A stretch of 64,000 bases of DNA, from assembly GCA_023382455.1 (NCBI GenBank), contig JAHDVX010000003.1:1-64000 (forward strand). Reading direction: 5' to 3'. This DNA comes from Flavobacteriales bacterium (GTDB lineage: Bacteria; Bacteroidota; Bacteroidia; Flavobacteriales_F; PHOS-HE28). Position numbers and translations under genes: made by a program. The notes under the pieces were generated by a model, which was given only the letters and a program-made list of their open reading frames with translations, did not search any database and was not told the origin of the DNA. Numbering within the stretch: the stretch's first letter is position 1; every line of letters begins with the position of its first letter. Shown in pieces: positions 37,328 to 45,977 of this stretch.

Positions 37328-40300
37328 ATGTTGAACAAGCTCATTCATTATTTCCTCGCGAACAAGCTGGTGACGGTGCTGCTGTTGCTATTGCTTGTCG
37401 GCTGGGGGCTGGTCACCGCGCCGTTCGGCTGGGACCTCGGGCCTTTGCCGAACGATCCGGTCGCAGTGGATGCCATCCCAGACATCGGCGAGAACCAGCA
37501 GATCGTCTTCACGGACTGGCCCGGCCGTTCGCCGCAGGACATCGAGGACCAGGTGACCTATCCGCTCACCACCAGTTTGCTGGGCATCCCGGGCGTGAAG
37601 TCCATCCGCAGTTCGTCGGTCTTCGGTTTCTCCAGCATCTACGTGCTCTTCGATGAGGACGTGGAGTTCTACTGGTCGCGTTCGCGGATCCTGGAAAAGC
37701 TGAATGCGCTTCCGGCCAACCTGCTGCCCGATGGGGTACAACCGGCGCTGGGCCCCGATGCCACGGCACTGGGGCAGGTCTACTGGTATACGCTGGAAGG
37801 CCGCGATCCGCAAGGGAACGTGACCGGCGGCTGGGACCCGAATGAGACCCGCAGTGCCCAGGATTTCCTGGTGAAGTATGCGCTGAACGGCGTGGAGGGC
37901 GTGAGCGAAGTGGCCTCCATCGGTGGCATGGTGCAGGAATACCAAGTGGATGTGGACCCAGAGGCGCTCAAGGCCTTCAACATCCCGCTGAACGAGGTGA
38001 TGCTCGCCGTGCAGAAGAGCAACCGCGACGCGGGTGCGCAGACGATCGAGGTGAACCAAGTGGAATACCTCGTGCGCGGGCTTGGGTACATCCGCTCCAT
38101 CGAGGATCTCGAACAAGCGGTGGTCACCGTGCGCGACAATGTGCCCTTGCGCGTGAAGGATGTGGCGCATGTAACGCTTGGGCCCGCCACGCGGCGCGGC
38201 CTGCTGGACAAGGGCGGGGCCGAAGTGGCGGGTGGCGTGGTGATCGCGCGCTACGGAGCGAATCCGATGGCCACGATCGAGGCGGTGAAGGCGAAGATCG
38301 CCCAGATCGCACCGGGCCTCCCATCCAAGGTATTGGCCGATGGCACCCGGAGCCAGCTCACCATCGTGCCCTTTTACGATCGCACCCAGCTGATCCACGA
38401 AACGCTCGGCACCTTGGAGGAAGCGCTGTCCTTGGAGATCCTCGTCACCATCCTGGTGATCCTGATCATGGTGGTGGAGCTGCGCACTTCGCTCGTGATC
38501 GCATCGCTGTTGCCGATCGCCGTGCTCATGGTCTTCATCGCCATGCGCTACTTCCATGTGGATGCGAACATCGTGGCGCTTTCCGGCATCGCCATCGCCA
38601 TCGGCACCATGATCGACCTGGGCATCATCCTCTCGGAGAACGTGCTGCGGCACATGGACGTGGACAAGGGCCGCAGCAAACTGTTCGATGTGGTCTACAA
38701 GGCTTCCGCGGAAGTGGGCTCGGCCATCCTCACGGCCGTGAGCACCACCGTGGTCAGTTTCATCCCGGTGTTCACCCTGCAAGCTGCGGAAGGGAAACTG
38801 TTCCGGCCGCTCGCCTTCACCAAATCGTTCGCCTTGCTGGCTGCGGCGCTCGTGGCCTTGTTCATCCTCCCCTCCCTGATCCAAATGGTGTTCGGTGTGG
38901 ATGGCCGCAAGCGGTGGACGCGCATCACCCTGCGTGCCCTGATGCTTGTGGGCGGCATTGTCGCGTTGGCCTTTGGGCAGTTTTGGGCCGGGTTCACACT
39001 GCTCGCTTTGTTCGCCGCACATGTGGTGGTGGACCGAACCAAGAGCGACAACGTTTGGATCAAGAACCTTCCCCTGGTGGTGATCATCATCGCTGCGGCC
39101 TGGTTGCTCGCTGAGCTCTGGCGGCCCTTAGGCGTGGAACGATCGCTCTTCGTGAACTTCCTGTTCGTAGGCGCGTGGATCGGTTTGATACTCGGTCTCT
39201 TCCAAGCGATCCAACACTACTACGAACGCATCCTGCGCTGGTGCTTGGATCATAAGGCGGCCTTCCTTTCCATACCTCTCTTCATCGTGCTGTTGGGAGT
39301 GATGATCTGGCTCGGTTTCGGGCGCATCTTCTCCCCCGTCTCATCCTTGGCCAACAAGGCGGGCTGGAACATCCAGCGCACCGGGCCGTGGAGCACCATG
39401 GCACACACCTTCCCCGGTGTGGGCAAGGAGTTCATGCCCTCGCTGGATGAAGGCAGCTTCCTGCTGATGCCCACCAGCATGCCGCATGCAGGTGTGGAAC
39501 AGAACACGCACGTGCTGAAACAGCTGGACATGCGCGTGGCCGCGATCCCGGAGGTGGAGATGGTGGTGGGCAAGCTGGGCCGTGCGGAGACCGCGCTGGA
39601 CCCCGCGCCCATCAGCATGTACGAGAACATCATCAACTACCGGCCGGAGTACGAGGTGGACGAGAAAGGCCATCGACAGGCCTTCAAAGTGGATGATGAC
39701 GATCGCTTCATCCTCACCACGGGCGATACCGTTACACAGCTGGAAGCGCTCACACCCACCTTCGACCGCCGCACATTGATCCCCAGTACCAACGGGCGCT
39801 ACTTCCGCAACTGGCGGGCGCACATCACAAAGACCGATGATATCTGGGACGAAATAGTGCAGGCCACCAAGCTGCCCGGCGTCACCTCCGCGCCCAAGTT
39901 GCAACCGATCGAAACGCGCTTGGTGATGCTGCAGACCGGCATGCGAGCGCCCATGGGCATCAAGGTCTTCGGCCCGGACCTGCCCACCATCGAGGCCTTC
40001 GGTCGCGAGCTGGAAAGCATCTTGAAGGAAGTGCCGGGCGTGAAGGCCGAAGCGGTCTTTGCCGATCGGATCGTGGGCAAACCCTACCTGCATCTGCGCA
40101 TCGACCGCCAGGCCATCGGTCGCTATGGCTTGACCGTGGAGGATCTGCAAGGCACCATTGAAACGGCGATCGGCGGCATGACCAACACCACCACCGTGGA
40201 AGGGCGCGAGCGCTACCCGGTGCGTGTGCGCTATCCGCGCGAGCTGCGCGATTCACCGGAGGCGATCGCACGCATCCTGGTACCTACCCCTACCGGCGTG

Positions 40301-41128
40301 CAGGTGCCGCTGGGCGAACTGGTCCATGTGGAATACGAACGCGGCCCCCAGATGATCAAGAGCGAGGACACCTTCCTGGTGGGCTATGTGCTCTTCGACA
40401 AGAAGGAAGATGAGGCCGAAGTGGACGTGGTGGAAGCCGCACAACGGGTGATCAAGGATCGGATCGACAAAGGGGAACTCACGGTACCCGCCGGGGTGAG
40501 CTATCATTTCTCCGGCAGCTACGAGAACCAGGTACGCGCGGAGAAGCGGCTCTCCATCGTGGTGCCCTTGGTCCTGCTCATCATCTTCCTGATCCTCTAC
40601 TTCCAGTTCCGTTCGGTGACCACCTCGCTCATGGTGTTCTCGGGCATCGCGGTCGCCTTCGCCGGCGGCTTCCTGATGCTCTGGCTGTACGGGCAGCATT
40701 GGTTCCTGAATGTGGACATCGCCAGCGTGAACCTGCGGGAGCTGTTCCAGATGCATACGGTGAACCTGAGCGTGGCCGTGTGGGTAGGCTTCATCGCGCT
40801 CTTCGGCATCGCCACGGACGACGGCGTGCTCATGGCCACCTACCTCGACCAGAACTTTGAGCGCATGCCCACGGAAGACCGGAAGGGCATTCGTGCGGCC
40901 GTGGTTTCCGCCGGGCAAAAGCGTGTGCGCCCAGCGCTGATGACCACCGCCACCACGCTGATCGCCTTGCTGCCCGTGCTCACATCCACCGGTCGCGGCG
41001 CCGATATTCTGGTTCCCATGGCCATCCCCGCGTTCGGCGGAATGGCCGTGGCATTAATCACCATTTTCGTTGTTCCCGTGCTCTACAGCGCACGCATGGA
41101 ACGGCGGATCCAACGCAACAGGCCATGA
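37328..41128 (+). CDS. cusA: Heavy-metal efflux RND transporter, CusA/CzcA family
   Basis: 1266 residues from MLNKLIHYF. The frame is open upstream, but the first membrane helix begins here. It is an inner-membrane proton-driven pump of the HME-RND class. Visible are VDAIPDIGENQQIVFTDWPG, which is typical of HME pumps, porter-domain motifs, two transmembrane blocks (about 360-545 and 1030-1240), GIAIAIGTMIDLGIILSENV with the acidic residues of helix 4, and GIATDDGVLMATYLDQ in the second half. It exceeds the usual length of about 1040 residues, partly through an extra hydrophobic region at 545-690. The metal is probably Cu/Ag, judging by neighbours. Confidence 0.93.
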   Translation: MLNKLIHYFLANKLVTVLLLLLLVGWGLVTAPFGWDLGPLPNDPVAVDAIPDIGENQQIVFTDWPGRSPQDIEDQVTYPLTTSLLGIPGVKSIRSSSVFGFSSIYVLFDEDVEFYWSRSRILEKLNALPANLLPDGVQPALGPDATALGQVYWYTLEGRDPQGNVTGGWDPNETRSAQDFLVKYALNGVEGVSEVASIGGMVQEYQVDVDPEALKAFNIPLNEVMLAVQKSNRDAGAQTIEVNQVEYLVRGLGYIRSIEDLEQAVVTVRDNVPLRVKDVAHVTLGPATRRGLLDKGGAEVAGGVVIARYGANPMATIEAVKAKIAQIAPGLPSKVLADGTRSQLTIVPFYDRTQLIHETLGTLEEALSLEILVTILVILIMVVELRTSLVIASLLPIAVLMVFIAMRYFHVDANIVALSGIAIAIGTMIDLGIILSENVLRHMDVDKGRSKLFDVVYKASAEVGSAILTAVSTTVVSFIPVFTLQAAEGKLFRPLAFTKSFALLAAALVALFILPSLIQMVFGVDGRKRWTRITLRALMLVGGIVALAFGQFWAGFTLLALFAAHVVVDRTKSDNVWIKNLPLVVIIIAAAWLLAELWRPLGVERSLFVNFLFVGAWIGLILGLFQAIQHYYERILRWCLDHKAAFLSIPLFIVLLGVMIWLGFGRIFSPVSSLANKAGWNIQRTGPWSTMAHTFPGVGKEFMPSLDEGSFLLMPTSMPHAGVEQNTHVLKQLDMRVAAIPEVEMVVGKLGRAETALDPAPISMYENIINYRPEYEVDEKGHRQAFKVDDDDRFILTTGDTVTQLEALTPTFDRRTLIPSTNGRYFRNWRAHITKTDDIWDEIVQATKLPGVTSAPKLQPIETRLVMLQTGMRAPMGIKVFGPDLPTIEAFGRELESILKEVPGVKAEAVFADRIVGKPYLHLRIDRQAIGRYGLTVEDLQGTIETAIGGMTNTTTVEGRERYPVRVRYPRELRDSPEAIARILVPTPTGVQVPLGELVHVEYERGPQMIKSEDTFLVGYVLFDKKEDEAEVDVVEAAQRVIKDRIDKGELTVPAGVSYHFSGSYENQVRAEKRLSIVVPLVLLIIFLILYFQFRSVTTSLMVFSGIAVAFAGGFLMLWLYGQHWFLNVDIASVNLRELFQMHTVNLSVAVWVGFIALFGIATDDGVLMATYLDQNFERMPTEDRKGIRAAVVSAGQKRVRPALMTTATTLIALLPVLTSTGRGADILVPMAIPAFGGMAVALITIFVVPVLYSARMERRIQRNRP

Positions 41129-42357
41129 GAACGATCCTCCTGCTTTTCCTCTGCTCCTTCGCGCTGTCGCAAGCACAAGCGCAGGACTTGGATGCGCACC
41201 TGCGCGCTGCTGCGGAGCTGAACCCGGCGGTGCAGGCGCGGTATGCGGAATTCCAAGCGGCGCTCAAGCGTTCCGCCCAGGTCCGGGGCTTGCCCGATCC
41301 CACGCTCACGATGGGCTTCTCCATCACCCCGCCGGAAAAGCGGATGGATGCGGAACGGGCGCGCTTCTCGCTGATGCAGATGTTCCCTTGGTTCGGCACA
41401 CTGGGTGCGCAAGCCGAAGTGACCGACCGCCAGGCCGAAGCACGTTACGAGGCCTACCTCAGCGCGCGGAACGAACTCTTCTACAAGGTGCGTGCGGCCT
41501 ACTACCCGCTGCATGAGCTGGGGCGTGCCATCGCCATTGCACAGGATGATCTGGCCATCCTGCGCAGCTACAAGACCTTCGCTTTGGCCCGTTTCAAAGG
41601 CGGCACCGGGAGCATGGTGGACGTGTTGCGCATCGACCTGCTGATCAACGCCGAAGAGAACGACATTGCGATCCTCGAAGAACGGCGCAAGCCCTTGCAG
41701 GCCACCTTCGCCGCCACCGTGGGCTATGCCGACCCGGTGCTCGTGGACGTGAGCGACAGCTTGCAGCTCGTGGACCTGGCCAACTATACCACCGACAGCC
41801 TGGAGCACAACCCGCGCCTGAGCGAACTGGACCGCCAAGCATCGGTTGAAATGGCACAGGCCGAGGCAGCCCGCAAGATGGGCCTGCCGCGCTTCGGGCT
41901 CGGCGTGGAATACATGGTGATGGATAAGAATTCGCCCATGATGATGCCGGGCATGAGCGGCAGTGAGATCATGCCCATGGTGAGCCTGAGCCTGCCGATC
42001 CATCGCAAGAAATACCGCAGCGCGGTGGAGGAAGCGCAGGGCTTGGAGAAGGCCGTGCAAGCGATGCGGCAACAGACCGCGAACGAACTGGCCAGCGCAT
42101 ACGAAGTGGCCTATTTCGAAGCACACAAGGCCGCGCTCGATGTGGGCCTGATGGACCAGCAGATCGGCATCACCAAGCAAGCGCTGGACCTGCTGCTGGA
42201 CGCGTACAGCAACAGCGGAGATGACCTGGAGGAAGTGCTGCGCATGCAGGAACAAGTGTTGCGCTTCCAGCTCTTGCGGCTCTCCGCCATGCGCGAGCAT
42301 CACACCGCCATTGCCGAACTCGAATACCTCACGGCCAAGCAGATCGTGAGGCCCTAA
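41125..42357 (+). CDS. TolC-family outer-membrane efflux protein (CusC-like)
   Basis: 410 residues with a signal peptide (MRTILLLFLCSFALSQAQAQ). It overlaps cusA by an ATGA junction. The two TolC repeats appear as long helices (DLDAHLRAAAELNPAVQARYAEF at the start, YTTDSLEHNPRLSELDRQASVEMAQAEA in the middle). The motif GVEYMVMDKNSPMMMPGMSG is methionine-rich and could touch soft metal ions. The protein forms the outer channel for the CusA-CusB pump. It ends 44 nt before the metal-binding lipoprotein gene. Confidence 0.87.
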   Translation: MRTILLLFLCSFALSQAQAQDLDAHLRAAAELNPAVQARYAEFQAALKRSAQVRGLPDPTLTMGFSITPPEKRMDAERARFSLMQMFPWFGTLGAQAEVTDRQAEARYEAYLSARNELFYKVRAAYYPLHELGRAIAIAQDDLAILRSYKTFALARFKGGTGSMVDVLRIDLLINAEENDIAILEERRKPLQATFAATVGYADPVLVDVSDSLQLVDLANYTTDSLEHNPRLSELDRQASVEMAQAEAARKMGLPRFGLGVEYMVMDKNSPMMMPGMSGSEIMPMVSLSLPIHRKKYRSAVEEAQGLEKAVQAMRQQTANELASAYEVAYFEAHKAALDVGLMDQQIGITKQALDLLLDAYSNSGDDLEEVLRMQEQVLRFQLLRLSAMREHHTAIAELEYLTAKQIVRP

Positions 42358-42401
42358 CACGTTGAATCAACCAAGTAACAACAACCAAAAACCAAAAGAC
42401 G

Positions 42402-42659
42402 ATGAAGACGACCAACATGTTCAAGACCGGCCTGATGGCCTTCGCGCTGATCGCTTTCAGTGCATGCGGAACTGCAAACGAGGAAGTGACCACGGGAAAG
42501 GACGCTACCCAACAGGAGCATATCCACAGCGATGGTGCAGGGCAGTCGCACGGTGACCAGGTGGCGACCTACCAATGCCCCATGAAGTGCGAAGGCGACA
42601 AGACCTATGCGGAAGCGGGGAAATGCCCCGTATGCAAAATGAACCTGAAGGAGGTGTAG
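42402..42659 (+). CDS. Heavy-metal-binding-domain lipoprotein
   Basis: 85 residues. The lipoprotein signal ends at Cys22 (ALIAFSAC). The spacer is His-rich (QEHIHSDGAGQSHGDQ). The C-terminal heavy-metal-binding domain reads YQCPMKCEGDKTYAEAGKCP and then VCKMNLKEV, with the paired CPMxC and CPVCxM motifs that bind copper or silver in CusB/CopB-type proteins. It probably captures metal in the periplasm and passes it to the pump. It lies between the TolC-type and CusB genes, with an A-rich leader before its ATG. Confidence 0.87.
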   Translation: MKTTNMFKTGLMAFALIAFSACGTANEEVTTGKDATQQEHIHSDGAGQSHGDQVATYQCPMKCEGDKTYAEAGKCPVCKMNLKEV

Positions 42660-42700
42660 GCCGCTTGGCACATTCACTCTCAACTGACCAGATGAGGTCG

Positions 42701-42727
42701 GCCCGGTGCGCAAAGGGCGTACCGGGC
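42701..42727 (+). promoter_or_regulatory. Hairpin between the lipoprotein gene and cusB
   Basis: GCCCGGTGCGC pairs with GCGTACCGGGC (one G-T pair) around a 5-nt loop, 41 nt after the lipoprotein stop. No T tract follows, so it looks more like an mRNA-stability or attenuation hairpin than a full terminator. Confidence 0.4.
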
Positions 42728-42810
42728 TACCATCCGCAACTGCTACCACGCAAGTACACGACCACTGATCAAAGGACTTAGTTCCAACGACCATTCAAAC
42801 TTCCACTACC

Positions 42811-44097
42811 ATGACGACCACGTCTTTCTTCTCCCGTTACCGCACCCCGTTCATTGTCGGCATCGCCCTTATCGCAGGGCTCTTGCTCGGCAGGGTCTTC
42901 TTCGGCGGTGGTGCTTCCGGATCTTCCGCAGCGGTCCATGTGGCCCACGGCGAAACGGGCCAGATCTGGACCTGCTCCATGGATCCGCAGATCCGCATGA
43001 ACGAGCCCGGCTCCTGCCCCATCTGTGGCATGGACCTCATCCCACTTGCAGCCCTGCATGAGGACATGGACCCGATGTCCGTTCACATGACGGAGCATGC
43101 CATGAAGCTCGCCAGCGTGCAGACCATGGTGGTGGGCACGGGCGGTGCTACAGGCAGTTTGCGACTGACCGGAAAGGTGGTGCCGGATGAGCGGCGCGTG
43201 TATGCACAAGCCTCGCACGTGGCCGGGCGGGTGGAGGAATTGCTGGTGAACTTCACCGGCGAGACGGTGCAGAAGGGACAGGTCCTGGCGCGGGTGTTCT
43301 CACCCGAGATGGTGACCGCGCAGGAAGAGTTGCTGGCGGCCCACCGCGTGCGCGAAGCGCAGCCCGCCCTGTACGCCGCAGCGCGCGGAAAGCTGCGCAA
43401 CTGGAAGCTGAGCGATGCACAGGTCGATGCGATCGTTACGGCGGGAGCAGCGAACGGCGTGATCGCGATCCTGGCGGATGTAAGCGGTGTGGTGGTGGAA
43501 AAGAAAACGGACCTGGGCGACTACCTGAAGCGCGGCGACGTGCTCTACGAAGTGGCCGACCTGAGCCAGCTCTGGGTGCAGTTCGACCTCTACGAGAGCG
43601 ACCTGGGCAGCACCCGGAAGGGCGATACGATCCAATTCACCGTGCGCTCCCTGCCCGGCAAGACCTTCAGGGGCCGCATCACCTTCATCGACCCCATGGT
43701 GGACCCCGCCACGCGCGTGGCCCGTGCCCGGGTGGAGCTGAACGATCCGCAAGGGACGTTGAAACCGGGCATGTTCGCCATCGGCACCGTGCAGGCGAAG
43801 CACCTGCATGGCGATACCAAGGCCTTGGTGGTCCCACGCACGGCCGTGCTCTGGACCGGCCCGCGCTCGGTGGTGTACGTCCGTGTGGGCGAAGGGCAGT
43901 TCCGCTTGCGCGAGGTGGTGCTGGGCGCTGCCATGGGCGATGATGTGATGATCGCCTCCGGCCTCAAGGCTGGAGAAGAGATCGTGGTCCACGGCACCTT
44001 CACCGTGGATGCCGCCGCGCAATTGAGCGCCGCGCCCAGCATGATGTCGCCGCAAGGTGGTGCCATGCCTAAGGGGCATGACCATGGGCACATGTGA
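42811..44097 (+). CDS. cusB: Efflux RND periplasmic adaptor, CusB type with metal-binding domain
   Basis: 428 residues. An N-terminal anchor (about 13-30) is followed by a heavy-metal-binding domain (WTCSMDPQIRMNEPGSCPIC, then GMDLIPL). The membrane-fusion core has a barrel-sandwich hybrid (RVYAQASHVAGRVEELLVNF and GVVVEKKTDLGDYLKRGD), an alpha-hairpin (VTAQEELLAAHRVREAQ), a beta barrel and a membrane-proximal domain. The tail is His/Met-rich (MMSPQGGAMPKGHDHGHM). It bridges CusA and the outer channel and may hand metal over. The gap 44098-44339 after it shows no convincing gene. Confidence 0.92.
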   Translation: MTTTSFFSRYRTPFIVGIALIAGLLLGRVFFGGGASGSSAAVHVAHGETGQIWTCSMDPQIRMNEPGSCPICGMDLIPLAALHEDMDPMSVHMTEHAMKLASVQTMVVGTGGATGSLRLTGKVVPDERRVYAQASHVAGRVEELLVNFTGETVQKGQVLARVFSPEMVTAQEELLAAHRVREAQPALYAAARGKLRNWKLSDAQVDAIVTAGAANGVIAILADVSGVVVEKKTDLGDYLKRGDVLYEVADLSQLWVQFDLYESDLGSTRKGDTIQFTVRSLPGKTFRGRITFIDPMVDPATRVARARVELNDPQGTLKPGMFAIGTVQAKHLHGDTKALVVPRTAVLWTGPRSVVYVRVGEGQFRLREVVLGAAMGDDVMIASGLKAGEEIVVHGTFTVDAAAQLSAAPSMMSPQGGAMPKGHDHGHM

Positions 44098-44339
44098 GAG
44101 AAGAGGAATACGACCGTTCGACACAAGACAATGCGCTCAGCTTCCCCTTCATCCTTAGCCATGGGTCTATCCTTCACGACAAGGTCCTCCTTCAGCGGTG
44201 AAGTACCTCAGGTGCTCCATCGCATGGCGATGACCCATTGGCAGGAATCCAATAAGAAGCGAATGCTCTCGCTCTGGACCGAGCAAATGAAGCGCAACAA
44301 AAACTCAATGACAAAATTCACCGCACAACCCCAACGCCC

Positions 44340-45660
44340 ATGAGAAACCTGTTACCCTTCGCCTTTGGCGCTTTGTTCTTTCCCGCCCTCACACAGGCCC
44401 AAGTACCGATCACCATAGAGGTGATCACCGACACATGGGGCTATGAAGCCTATTGGCAGCTGGTTCCGGACGGTTCCGCTTGCGGCAGCAACACCATCGC
44501 CTTCGGCGGCAACAACGCCGTGGGCTGCAACGGCGGCGGCGACCAGAACCAGAGCCCCGGCGGTTACGGAGCCGACCAGACCTTTACCGAAGGGCCCTAC
44601 GACCTTACGGAAGGGGCCACCTACAACTTGATCGTTGTGGACGATTGGGGCGATGGCGGCACCCATTACAATGTGAAGGCGGGCGGTTTCTTGATCGGGC
44701 AATACATGTCCATGGGAGCTGGCAACACCTTCTCCTTCGTGGCCGCCCTTCCTGCGGACCTGGACCTCGCCGTGAGCGAACTTTCCAACCCGAAGTACGC
44801 TTTCGCGGACCAAGCGATCACCGTGGCGGGTACCATCCAGAACCATGGCATGGCGACCATCACGGACATGGACCTCAACTATACGATCGACGGCGGCAGC
44901 CCGCAGGTCAACTCGTTGAGCGGTTTGAACATCGCTTCGGGTGAGGACTACCACTTCGAGCACAACATTCCCTGGACGCCCACGCAAACAGGCACCTACG
45001 ACCTGGACGTATGGGCGAGCAACCTGAACGGTGAAGCCGACCAAGTGCCGGGCAATGACCACAGCATGCTCCAAGAGGTGATCAACGCACCGATCCCCAA
45101 CATCGTGGACCAGTACCTGTTCTCCACCCCCACCTTCACCACCGTGGGTTCCAGCAGCGATCAAGTGAACACCCCACGCGACCTCGACTTCCACCAGGAC
45201 CTGGCCAGGAACGAGCTCTGGGTGATCAACAAGGGCACCGAGAACTCCGGCGGCAGCACGGTCACCTTCTTCGATGCGGGTGCCCCCGGCATGACCCACC
45301 AATACAAGCAGGATGGGAATGCCTGGCATTTCATGAGCCTGCCCACCGGTATCGCCATGACGGACAACGGCAACTTCGCCACCAGCAACGGGGTGTATGA
45401 TGCCAACCACGACGGCGGCTCGCCCTTCACCGGCCCTACACTGTGGAGCTCGGATATGAGCATCTACGCGGAACCATCCGGTGGCAATGGCAGCCACTTG
45501 GACATGCTGCACGAAAGCCCCTATTGCCAAGGAATCGCATCCGAGACCTTGAACCGCTTCTGGGTGGTGGACGGCAACCTCGGTGACATTGTGATGTATG
45601 ACTTCAAGGCCGACCATGGCCCTGGGAATAATGACCACGCGGACGGGGTGGTGCATCGCC
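44340..45660 (+). pseudogene. Secreted protein gene, 3' end lost at a REP-like repeat
   Basis: About 440 plausible residues with a signal peptide (MRNLLPFAFGALFFPALTQAQ). The first domain is Asp/Gly-rich and acidic (TIEVITDTWGYEAYWQL, IVVDDWGDGGTHYNVKAGG), followed by an Ig-like/CARDB-type domain (DLDLAVSELSNPKYAFADQ) and an NHL/beta-propeller-like region (PRDLDFHQDLARNELWVINK). Sequence of normal character stops at about 45660 (NDHADGVVHR). The frame then runs through palindromic repeat DNA to 45917, giving low-complexity residues. The expected type IX sorting domain is missing, so the gene appears truncated, probably by repeat insertion or deletion. Confidence 0.65.
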
Positions 45661-45669
45661 CCAAGCACG

Positions 45670-45796
45670 CGCTCGGGTTTTTCCCGAGTGCGTTTGGTCC
45701 TAGGGCCTCCGGCCCGTTGAGTTTACGCAGGGATGCTTGGCTTATGGGGCGGGCTGGAGGCCCTATCAGGCCCGCTCACTCGGCAAAAAGCCGAGC
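45670..45796. repeat. REP-like inverted pair (REPIN-like), copy B
   Basis: The left unit is GCTCGGGTTTTTCCCGAGTG (45671-45690), then 10 nt, then TAGGGCCTCCGGCCCG. The right unit is its inverse: CGGGCTGGAGGCCCTA, then a spacer, then a CTCGGC-AAAAA-GCCGAG hairpin at 45779-45795. The arms match at nearly every position of both blocks. The region 45797-45977 holds further GAGCGAGTG copies but no gene. Confidence 0.65.
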
Positions 45797-45977
45797 GAGT
45801 GCCCGCGTGGGGAGACACGCGAGCGAGTGCAGGGGGAAGTCTGAGCAAAGGACCCTGTGTTTGACTGAGGAGCAACGAAGGATGACCGAACGAGAAGTGC
45901 TTGCCCAAGGGGTCTAGGCGACAACGGTCATTTACGAGCTGGCTTCCGTTCCGCATCTTTGAGCCGTAGCACGCGCC

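Noticed and set aside
37388-39022. Minus-strand frame of 544 codons opposite cusA
   Set aside because: It is antisense to a clear RND pump gene, and is His/Asp/Arg-rich shadow sequence.
44131-44343. 70-aa plus-strand frame between cusB and the truncated gene
   Set aside because: No motif, Ser/Arg-rich composition and no promoter-like signal, so it is probably chance.
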